NCBI GenBank assembly: GCA_015661135.1
Contig: JACVXW010000155.1
Location: forward strand, 1-5,920
Origin: Chloroflexota bacterium
Lineage (GTDB): Bacteria > Chloroflexota > Limnocylindria > Limnocylindrales > CSP1-4
Length of the DNA stretch: 5,920 bases
Direction: 5' to 3'
The notes beneath the pieces are model-generated. The model worked only from the letters and a program-made list of their open reading frames with translations, ran no database searches and was not told the DNA's origin. Positions 1 to 5,437 of this stretch are shown here, piece after piece (positions within the stretch are counted from its first letter, which is position 1; every line of letters starts with the position of its first letter). The translations under genes and the position numbers were made by a program.

Positions 1-344
1 CGCAGGTCGAGGTAGCCCTCGGCCGTCCCGAACGTCCGATGGAGAACCTCGGGCGCGAGGCTGGAGCCGCCCATCCCCATGACCACTGCGGTCCGGAAGC
101 CGGCGACCCGGACCCCGTCGCCGAACCCCTCGAGCGCAGCGATCTGGTCCGTGAAGTGCCCCGGGGCGTCCAGCCAGCCGAGCCGGTCGGCGATCGTGGC
201 CCGGACGGCAGGATCGCCCGACCAGAGCGAGGTATCGCGATCCATGAGGCGCTGCGCCCAGTTGTCGCGCCGGGCGTGCGCCACGACAGCCGCCAATCGG
301 GCCTCGTCCCCGGGAGCGAGGCGAAGGTCGAACTCCGCGCTCAT
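1..344 (-). CDS. pgi: Glucose-6-phosphate isomerase-like protein, N-terminal part (runs off left edge)
   Basis: The likely role is interconversion of glucose 6-phosphate and fructose 6-phosphate in the cytoplasm, linking glycolysis with the pentose phosphate pathway. About 114 codons are visible from an ATG at 344. The translation contains DNWAQRLMDRDTSLW (residues 28-41), RLGWLD (54-59) and the sugar-isomerase (SIS) phosphate-binding motif GMGGSSLAPEV (90-100). This pattern resembles the isomerase half of the bifunctional transaldolase/phosphoglucose isomerases. Here the protein starts directly with the isomerase part, so it appears unfused. It begins 4 bp after the rpiB stop and is the last visible gene of the minus-strand operon. 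A weak purine-rich CAGGG lies about 8 nt before the ATG. The catalytic residues lie beyond the edge, so a related SIS-domain isomerase cannot be fully excluded. Confidence 0.85.
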   Translation of the reverse strand, partial: MSAEFDLRLAPGDEARLAAVVAHARRDNWAQRLMDRDTSLWSGDPAVRATIADRLGWLDAPGHFTDQIAALEGFGDGVRVAGFRTAVVMGMGGSSLAPEVLHRTFGTAEGYLDL

Positions 345-348
345 CGGG

Positions 349-807
349 TCAGCCCTGCTCGGCCTCGATGGCGAGCACCTTGTCCAGGCGGCGAACGTGG
401 CGCGGCTCGCCGGAGAAGCGGGCGCGCAGGAATGCGATCGCGGCCTCGAACGCCGGCTCGGCGCCGACGACGCGGGCGCCGAGCGTCAGCACGTTCATGT
501 CGTCGTGCTCGACGCCCTGATGGGCCGAGTAGGTGTCGTGGCAGACGGCGGCGCGGACGCCGCGAATCTTGTTGGCCGCCACGGACGCACCGACACCCGA
601 GCCGCAGATGAGGATGCCGCGATCGGCGCCGCCGTCGCGGATCGCGCTGCCGAGCCGACGGGCGAAGTCCGGGTAGTCGTCGTTGGGATCCGAGCCGTCG
701 CCGCCGAGATCGATCAACTCATGACCCAGACCGGCCGCCCCGGTCCGTCGAAGGAGCTCCGCCTTGAGGGCGGCTCCGGCATGGTCGGCCGCGAAGGCAA
801 TGCGCAT
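349..807 (-). CDS. rpiB: Ribose-5-phosphate isomerase B
   Basis: This enzyme interconverts ribose 5-phosphate and ribulose 5-phosphate in the non-oxidative pentose phosphate pathway. At 152 residues it has normal length for the RpiB/LacAB family. Visible motifs are ADHAG (residues 7-11, substrate-binding Asp8-His9), CGSGVG (68-73), AANK (77-80), His90, EHDDMN (100-105) and the phosphate-binding RHVRR (136-140). Cys68 corresponds to the catalytic base of E. coli RpiB, so this is the cysteine type and not the Mycobacterium type, which uses a glutamate. The Ser in CGSG replaces the Thr common in E. coli-like enzymes. The ATG at 807 begins the conserved MRIAFAADHAG, so the start is secure. The gene begins 2 bp after the toxin stop and ends 4 bp before the pgi-like start, which indicates co-transcription. 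It works on the same pentose phosphate pool as the upstream transketolase. Confidence 0.96.
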   Translation of the reverse strand: MRIAFAADHAGAALKAELLRRTGAAGLGHELIDLGGDGSDPNDDYPDFARRLGSAIRDGGADRGILICGSGVGASVAANKIRGVRAAVCHDTYSAHQGVEHDDMNVLTLGARVVGAEPAFEAAIAFLRARFSGEPRHVRRLDKVLAIEAEQG

Positions 808-809
808 CG

Positions 810-1217
810 TCAGGTTCCGATAACGTCGACCGGGAGCCCGACGTCGGGAAGACCGGTGTCCGTCGTGACGACGCGATCGGCGCCGATGACGCGAGCCGTC
901 GCCAGGACGAGCGCGTCGGGCAGGCGGAGCGTTCGACCGTGCGACGCCCGCATGTGAGCCGCCTCCGCGGCGATCGATCGGCTCACGGGCGCGATCGTGG
1001 CCGGCAGCTCGTCCAGGAACTGATCGACCTTCGCCCGCGCCTCGGGTCCGGTGCGGATGGCACCGACGAGGGCTTCCGAGTATGCGCTCGCCGGCAGGAC
1101 GAGCTGGTCACCACGTTCCCGGGCATCCGTGAGCGCTGAGCGCGCGGCAGGGCGATGAGCGTCACGCCGTTCGAGGAGCGCGATCACGACGCCGGCGTCC
1201 AGGACCGTCACTCCCAC
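810..1217 (-). CDS. PIN-domain ribonuclease, VapC-type toxin
   Basis: This is a small PIN-domain protein, 135 residues from the GTG at 1217. It is probably the toxin of a type II toxin-antitoxin pair, a metal-dependent RNase restrained by its antitoxin. The four acidic PIN positions are all visible: Asp7 in VLDAGVVIALL, Glu48 in YSEAL, Asp101 in LRLPDALVLATA and Asp120 in TTDTGLP. The active site therefore looks intact. It directly follows an AbrB-like antitoxin and overlaps its end. A second in-frame GTG at 1211 gives a GTGA overlap with the antitoxin TGA (protein MTVLDAG...), the common arrangement for translational coupling and perhaps the true start. Neither candidate has a good ribosome binding site. 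It ends 2 bp before rpiB, so it is embedded in the metabolic operon. Its RNA target cannot be read from the sequence. Confidence 0.88.
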   Translation of the reverse strand: MGVTVLDAGVVIALLERRDAHRPAARSALTDARERGDQLVLPASAYSEALVGAIRTGPEARAKVDQFLDELPATIAPVSRSIAAEAAHMRASHGRTLRLPDALVLATARVIGADRVVTTDTGLPDVGLPVDVIGT

Positions 1218-1456
1218 TCGTCACGCAGCTCATCGAGGTATCCCGGCGGGTAGACCCCGTCGAAGATGCCGGAGTACCGCTCGAGGACGTCGGTCTCGGG
1301 AGCAAGCACGATCTCGTTGCCTCGGACATCGACGCGAAGCTGATCACCGACCTGGATTCCGGCCTTCGCCAGGGCATCGACGGGGATCGTGATCTGGTGT
1401 TTGCCGCTCACGCGCGTGTACCCGCGGCGCCTTCGGACCTTTACTTTGTCGGCCAT
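1208..1456 (-). CDS. AbrB/MazE-type antitoxin (SpoVT-AbrB DNA-binding domain)
   Basis: This is an 82-residue antitoxin paired with the PIN toxin that follows it. Residues about 13-53 form a swapped-hairpin AbrB domain with the typical SGKHQITIP and AGIQVGDQL motifs, preceded by a basic stretch (KVKVRRRRG). The acidic, aromatic C-terminal tail (about 54-82, ending DELRDEWE) is the expected toxin-binding arm. I chose the ATG at 1456 because the conserved domain starts just after it. An upstream ATG at 1516 would add 20 unrelated residues and overlap the end of tkt. The stop overlaps the toxin start. Antitoxins of this class usually repress their own promoter. A small palindrome abutting the start codon is a candidate operator. 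The partner is VapC-like, so a VapB name is possible, but I do not assign a specific symbol. Confidence 0.88.
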   Translation of the reverse strand: MADKVKVRRRRGYTRVSGKHQITIPVDALAKAGIQVGDQLRVDVRGNEIVLAPETDVLERYSGIFDGVYPPGYLDELRDEWE

Positions 1457-1471
1457 GAGTAAAGGATACTC
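1457..1471. repeat. Small palindrome next to antitoxin start, possible operator
   Basis: GAGTA (1457-1461) and TACTC (1467-1471) are perfect inverted 5 bp arms around a 5 bp centre. The palindrome abuts the antitoxin start codon and covers the putative -10 element. Its position suits autoregulation by the AbrB-type antitoxin. Arms of 5 bp can occur by chance. Confidence 0.3.
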
Positions 1472-1492
1472 GGTCGAAGTGACCACGCGCAA
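1457..1492 (-). promoter_or_regulatory. Putative weak promoter for the antitoxin-toxin pair
   Basis: The 40 bp gap between the tkt stop and the antitoxin ATG, read on the minus strand, contains TTGCGC (1492-1487), an 18 nt spacer and TATCCT (1468-1463). Exactly 6 nt separate TATCCT from the ATG. That spacing would place the transcription start on or next to the A of the start codon, giving a leaderless mRNA. The -35 match is partial, so this is an inference. If real, it would let the toxin-antitoxin pair, and rpiB and pgi behind it, be transcribed independently of tkt. Confidence 0.35.
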
Positions 1493-1496
1493 GGCA

Positions 1497-3566
1497 TCAG
1501 CCGTGACCCCAGTCAAGCGTCGGCAGGCGCCCGCGGAGCGAGCCGCTCGCGACCTGTCGCGCGACGTCCACGACCCGGGCGACCGTGAAACCGAACGCCG
1601 TGAAGATTGCCCCGGCGGGCGCGGACGCGCCGAAGTGGTCGATGCCGATGATCGCCCCGTGGTCGCCGGCGTACCGCTCCCAGCCGAGGGAGACGCCGGC
1701 TTCGATCGTCACCCGTGCCGTGACCGCGCGTGACAGCACGGATTCGCGGTAGGCCGCGTCCTGGGCATCGAACCGTTCCCAGCAGGGGAGCGACACCACC
1801 CGCGCCGGCATCCCCTCCGAATCCAGCGCCTCGGCCGCGCCCATCGCGAGCTGCAGCTCCGAGCCGGTCGCGATGAGGATGATCGCCGGCATTCCGCCGC
1901 GCGCCTCGCTGGAGGCTGGCCGGAGGACGTAGCCGCCGCGGCGCAGGCCCTCGCGAGCCCGCTCCGCCGTGCCCGCGAGCGTCGGCAGCTTCTGCCGCGT
2001 CAGGGCGAGGGCCACCGGACCGTCGCGCCGCTCCACGGCGAGCGCCCACGCGGCGGTGGCCTCGTTGGCATCGCCGGGCCGGACGAACCACAGGTTCGGG
2101 ATCGCCCGCAGGGCGGCGTAGTGCTCCACCGGCTGGTGGGTGGGGCCGTCCTCGCCGAGCCCCACGGAGTCGTGGGTCCAGACGTAGATCACGTGGAGCC
2201 CGGACAGCGCCGCGAGACGAACGGATCCCCGCATGTAGTCGCTGAACGTCAGGAAGGTGGCCGCGTACGGGATGAACCCGCCGTGGAGCGCGATCCCGTT
2301 CGCGATGCCGCCCATGGCGTGCTCCCGGACACCGAACCGCAGGTTTCGCCCGGCCGCGCCATCCGGCCCGGCCCTGAAGTCGCCGGCGCCCCTTACATCG
2401 GTGAGGTTGGATTCCGAGAGATCGGCTGCGCCACCGAACAGCTCCGGCACCGGCCCGACGAGCGCGGCAATGGCCGCCTGGCTCGCCTGGCGCGTGGCGA
2501 AGTCCTCGCCGAGGGTGTAGGTCTTCAGGCCTGCGTCCCAGCCGTCGCGCAGGTCGCCGGCGACGCGGCGCCGGAATTCCGCGGCCTCGGCCGGAAACGC
2601 CGCGGCGTAGCCGGACATCCGGTCCTCCCACGCGGCCACGAGCGCCTCGCCCGCCGGGACGGCGGCGCGGAAGACCGCGAGCGCCTCGTCCGGCACGAGG
2701 AACTGCGCGTCCGGATCCCAGCCATAGGCGAGCTTCGTGAGGCGGACCTCGTCCTCGCCAAGCGCCGCACCGTGGGCCTTCTGCGTGTCCTGCCGGTTCG
2801 GGCTGCCGAACCCGATGTGGGTGCGAACGGCGATGAGCGATGGCCGCTCATCCGCCCGGGCAGCCTCGATGGCATCGGCGATTGCCCCGACGTCGTTGCC
2901 GTCGGTGACGCGCCGGGTATGCCATCCATAGGCATCGAACCGGGCGAGCACGTCCTCCGACCAGGCCATGTCCGTGGGCCCGTCCAGCTGGATGTGGTTG
3001 TCGTCATACAGGACCACGAGCCTGCCGAGACGCAGATGGCCGGCCAGGCTCGCCGCCTCCGAGGCGATGCCCTCCTGGAGATCGCCGTCACTGGCGATCA
3101 CATAGGTGTGATGGTCCACGACCTCGTGGCCCGGCCGATTGAATTCCGCGGCCAGGCGGCGCTCGGCGATCGCCATCCCGACGGCGTTCGTGAAGCCCTG
3201 GCCGAGCGGCCCGGTGGTCGCCTCCACGCCCGGCGTGAGTCCGTACTCGGGGTGGCCCGGCGTCCTGGAGCCCCATTGGCGGAAGGACTTGAGGTCGTCG
3301 AGGGTCAGGTCGTACCCGGTCAGGTGGAGGAGTGCGTACAGCAGCATGGAAGCGTGCCCGGCCGAGAGGACAAACCGGTCCCGATCCGGCCATTCCGGGT
3401 TCGCCGGTGAGTGACGAAGGAAACGGGCCCAGAGCGCGTAGGCCATGGGGGCGGCGCCCATCGGCGCGCCTGGGTGCCCCGAGTTCGCCTTCTGGACCCC
3501 ATCGATGGACAGCGTCCGGATCGTGTCGATCGCGAGCCGCTCGAGACGGGGGATCAAGGTGGGCAT
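1497..3566 (-). CDS. tkt: Transketolase
   Basis: This thiamine-diphosphate enzyme transfers two-carbon ketol units between sugar phosphates, linking pentose phosphates with fructose 6-phosphate and glyceraldehyde 3-phosphate. From the ATG at 3566 it has 689 residues, close to the usual 660-690. Visible motifs in order are SGHPGAPMG (29-37), SAGHASML (68-75), TPGHPE (102-107), GPLGQG (119-124), the cofactor/metal motif from Asp160-Gly161 to Asn190 (SDGDLQEG...DDN), His265 in QKAHGAALG, Arg359-Ser362 in TRQASQ, GGAADL (378-383), FGVREHAM with catalytic Glu415 (411-418), THDSVGLGEDGPTHQP (464-479, His466 and His477) and LTRQ with Arg524. The known catalytic and substrate-binding positions seem intact. 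An upstream in-frame ATG at 3611 would add 15 Gly/Ser-rich residues not typical of the family and would intrude on the divergent promoter region, so I prefer 3566. It is the first gene of the minus-strand operon and is divergent from the kinase remnant. Confidence 0.97.
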   Translation of the reverse strand: MPTLIPRLERLAIDTIRTLSIDGVQKANSGHPGAPMGAAPMAYALWARFLRHSPANPEWPDRDRFVLSAGHASMLLYALLHLTGYDLTLDDLKSFRQWGSRTPGHPEYGLTPGVEATTGPLGQGFTNAVGMAIAERRLAAEFNRPGHEVVDHHTYVIASDGDLQEGIASEAASLAGHLRLGRLVVLYDDNHIQLDGPTDMAWSEDVLARFDAYGWHTRRVTDGNDVGAIADAIEAARADERPSLIAVRTHIGFGSPNRQDTQKAHGAALGEDEVRLTKLAYGWDPDAQFLVPDEALAVFRAAVPAGEALVAAWEDRMSGYAAAFPAEAAEFRRRVAGDLRDGWDAGLKTYTLGEDFATRQASQAAIAALVGPVPELFGGAADLSESNLTDVRGAGDFRAGPDGAAGRNLRFGVREHAMGGIANGIALHGGFIPYAATFLTFSDYMRGSVRLAALSGLHVIYVWTHDSVGLGEDGPTHQPVEHYAALRAIPNLWFVRPGDANEATAAWALAVERRDGPVALALTRQKLPTLAGTAERAREGLRRGGYVLRPASSEARGGMPAIILIATGSELQLAMGAAEALDSEGMPARVVSLPCWERFDAQDAAYRESVLSRAVTARVTIEAGVSLGWERYAGDHGAIIGIDHFGASAPAGAIFTAFGFTVARVVDVARQVASGSLRGRLPTLDWGHG

Positions 3567-3617
3567 CCCGAGAAGCCTACCAGCGCCGGACGGCCCAGAC
3601 CCCGATACCATCGACCC
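3567..3617. promoter_or_regulatory. Divergent intergenic promoter region between tkt and the PfkB kinase
   Basis: This 51 bp gap must carry promoters for both directions unless they lie inside the genes. On the plus strand TACCAT (3606-3611) is followed by 6 nt and then the GTG at 3618. On the minus strand TAGGCT (3579-3574) is followed by 7 nt and then the ATG at 3566. Both fit a TANNNT -10 element at leaderless spacing. I see no good -35 element for either and no Shine-Dalgarno sequence before either start. The assignment is inferred from position. Confidence 0.4.
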
Positions 3618-4516
3618 GTGCCACAGCCCGATGCGAAGCCCCGCGTCCTCGTCCTGGGCGACCTCGTTCTCGATGTCGTCCTGGCGCCGAGTCAGCCCAT
3701 TGAGCCAGGCACGGACGTGCCCGGGGCGGTCGGGATCCGCCAGGGCGGCTCGGCCGCCAACACGGCGCGCTGGCTCGCCCGGCTCGGGGTTGACACCCAG
3801 CTCGTGTGCGCGGTCGGGCGCGACGGGGCCGGACGGAGCCTCTTCATCCAGCTCTCGTCTCGCCAGGGGGCGAGCGTTCGTTCGTTGCGGACCGCCGGGC
3901 AGCCCTCGCGCTGCGGCCGGATCACCTTCGGGACGAGTGGTTCGCCGGCCTGAACCTGATCCACGTGCCGGCCTATTCGCTCATGGGCGAGCCCATTGCG
4001 TCCACCGCGCGCGCGGCCGTGGCCAAGGCTCGGGGCCGGGCGGCCACCGCCGCTGGTGCCGCGGGCGCCGCCCAGGTGTCCCTGGATCTTTCCTCGATCG
4101 GACCGCTGCTTGCGGAGGGCCGACGCGCCGCCCGGGAGCTCGTCGCCTCGGTGGCGCCGGACATCCTGTTCGCGACGGAGGCCGAGGTGGAGGGGTTCCT
4201 CGGTCGGCACGCAGCTGAGGGGATTCTCGAGCATGCCTCGATCGCGGTCATCAAGCTCGGATCACGCGGGGCGCGTGTGATCGCCCGCGACGGTGACGGC
4301 GAGGCGCTGCAGTTCGACGTCGCCACGCCCAGAGTCGCCGCCGCCGACACGACAGGCGCCGGCGACGCCTTCAGCGCCGGGTTCATCGCCGGCTGGCTGA
4401 CGGCACGATCGGCCGGGCACACGGTCCCCGACGCGCTGCATCGTGCCACCATGACCGGCCATCGGACGGCAGCCCGGCAGCTGACGACGTCGAAGCAGGA
4501 GCTCCCTCCCGGATGA
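3618..4516 (+). pseudogene. psuK: PfkB-family kinase, probable pseudouridine kinase, frameshifted with internal deletion
   Basis: This is a ribokinase/PfkB-family sugar or nucleoside kinase. Its position directly before psuG suggests pseudouridine kinase, which makes pseudouridine 5'-phosphate. The N-terminal part starts at the GTG at 3618 and reads VLVLGDLVLDV, then GGSAANTARWLARLG and VGRDGAGRSL up to about 3842. The family then continues one frame back, from about 3851, with LVSPGGERSFVADR. Further on come ILFATEAEVEGFLG, VIKLGSRGARV and the kinase signature DTTGAGDAFSAGF with catalytic Asp at codon 4364-4366, ending at the TGA at 4514-4516. No single frame spans the gene. The frame change equals a loss of 3n+1 bases. 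Compared with E. coli ribokinase, about 20 residues are missing between GRSL and LVSP, so a deletion of roughly 60 bp fits better than a one-base error. It may be a true pseudogene or an assembly error. It ends 10 bp before psuG. Substrate specificity is inferred from context only. Confidence 0.8.
3875..3886 (+). repeat. CGTT tetranucleotide repeated three times inside the broken kinase
   Basis: Three tandem CGTT units encode the RSFV of the conserved GERSFVADR in the downstream reading frame. The tract lies 25-35 bp after the inferred frame break. Adding one unit would join the upstream frame to the downstream one, so it is a possible slippage site, although a short one. Confidence 0.5.
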
Positions 4517-4526
4517 CCCGCACGCC

Positions 4527-5423
4527 ATGACCGGATCCCTGGTCGACCGACTGCTCGTCCAGCCCGAGGTCGCCGCCGCCCTCGCCGAAGGGCGGCCCGT
4601 GGTTGCGCTCGAATCCACGCTCATCAGCCACGGCCTGCCGTACCCGCAGAACGTGGAGGTTGCCCGCGCGTCGGAAGCGGCCGTTCGCGAATCCGGCGCC
4701 GTGCCGGCCACCGTTGCGATCCGCGACGGCCGCGTCCTCGTGGGGCTGGACGACACGGCCTCGGCCGCGCTCACGCGCCCCGGCTGGTCCGCGACCACCG
4801 TGTCCGCGACGATGATCGCCGCCCACGCGGCCGGGATCCGAGTCTTGGCGACGGGCGGGATCGGCGGCGTGCACCGCGGCGCGCTCGGCGGGCCCGACGC
4901 GACGATCCCGCCGACCTTCGACATCTCGTCCGACCTAGAGGAGCTGGCGAAGACGCCGATGGTCGTCGTCTGTGCCGGCCCGAAGTCGATCCTGGACGTC
5001 CCGGCCACGCTCGAGGTTCTCGAGACGCGCGGGGTGCCCGTGGTGGCCGTCGGCCAGACCGAGCTGCCGGGCTTCACCGCTCGCTCGTCCGGGATCCGGG
5101 CACCGTGGAGCGTGCCGGACGTTGCCGCAGCGGCGGATCTGGCGGCAGCGCATCTGGCACTCGGGCTCGGCAGCGCGATCGTCATCTGCGTGCCGGTCCC
5201 CGCCGAGGTGGCACTCCCCGACGACATTGCGCGGGCGGTGGCCGCGCGGGCAGCGCGCGAGGCAGACGAGGCCGGCGTACACGGGCCGGCGCTGACGCCG
5301 TGGCTGCTGGCGAGGATCGCCGAGATCACCGACGGGGCATCGGTCCGGGCCAACACCGCACTCATCGTCAACGACGCCCGCGTCGCCGGCGAGATCGCGG
5401 CGCGTCTGGGTGGCGCCGCCTGA
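4527..5423 (+). CDS. psuG: Pseudouridine-5'-phosphate glycosidase with an internal deletion
   Basis: The family cleaves pseudouridine 5'-phosphate into uracil and ribose 5-phosphate by breaking the C-C glycosidic bond. The 298-residue protein matches E. coli PsuG closely: VVALESTLISHGLPYPQN (25-42, Glu29), GAVPATVAI (57-65), ATGGIGGVHRG (108-118, His116), TFDISSDLEELA (130-141, Asp136), VVVCAGPKSILD (146-157, with Lys153 matching the Schiff-base Lys166) and Asn282. There are two departures. About 19 residues are missing between GLDDTASAALTRPG and ATTVSATM, the stretch that in E. coli carries KVSRRDLP and Lys93. About 8 extra residues lie between HRG and TFDIS (about 119-128). The frame is intact, so the gene may be expressed, but activity is uncertain. 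The ATG at 4527 lies 10 bp after the kinase stop without a clear ribosome binding site. The gene pair psuK-psuG is a known catabolic arrangement. Confidence 0.93.
   Translation: MTGSLVDRLLVQPEVAAALAEGRPVVALESTLISHGLPYPQNVEVARASEAAVRESGAVPATVAIRDGRVLVGLDDTASAALTRPGWSATTVSATMIAAHAAGIRVLATGGIGGVHRGALGGPDATIPPTFDISSDLEELAKTPMVVVCAGPKSILDVPATLEVLETRGVPVVAVGQTELPGFTARSSGIRAPWSVPDVAAAADLAAAHLALGLGSAIVICVPVPAEVALPDDIARAVAARAAREADEAGVHGPALTPWLLARIAEITDGASVRANTALIVNDARVAGEIAARLGGAA
4787..4810 (+). repeat. Direct 9 bp repeat at the psuG deletion point
   Basis: GTCCGCGAC occurs at 4787-4795 and again at 4802-4810, a 15 bp period in frame, encoding SAT twice (SATTVSAT). It lies at the position where psuG lacks about 19 residues. 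E. coli has GATTVAST here, so the protein similarity between the copies is partly ancestral. Confidence 0.5.
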
Positions 5424-5437
5424 CCGTGACCGGAGTC

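Noticed and set aside
79..957. 292-codon open frame on the plus strand opposite pgi and rpiB
   Set aside because: It runs antisense to two genes with clear motifs and has no recognisable domain.
1457..1516. Longer antitoxin start at 1516
   Set aside because: It adds 20 residues before the normal N-terminus, overlaps tkt, and would place the candidate promoter inside the gene.
2121..3410. 429-codon open frame on the plus strand opposite tkt
   Set aside because: It is fully antisense to a transketolase with all family motifs. GC-rich codon bias makes long antisense frames common, and its translation shows no recognisable domain.
3567..3611. Longer transketolase start at 3611
   Set aside because: It adds 15 Gly/Ser-rich residues atypical of the family and leaves only 6 bp to the divergent gene start.
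3806..3850. ATG at 3806 as the start of a separate short kinase gene
   Set aside because: The first 15 residues are Arg-rich and out of frame with the real N-terminal kinase motifs encoded by the same DNA. The frame contains only the C-terminal part of the fold.
3840..3860. Programmed -1 frameshift in the kinase
   Set aside because: No heptamer slippery sequence is visible at the junction, and about 20 residues of the fold would still be missing after a shift.
3843..3953. Continuation of the upstream kinase frame to its stop at 3951-3953
   Set aside because: It reads loosely like the family (GASVR, GRITF), but the other frame of the same DNA gives the stronger match LVSPGGERSFVADR followed by the rest of the enzyme.
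4262..5371. 369-codon open frame on the minus strand opposite the kinase and psuG
   Set aside because: Low-complexity Ala/Ser/Arg-rich translation opposite a clear psuG. It is a shadow of the real gene.
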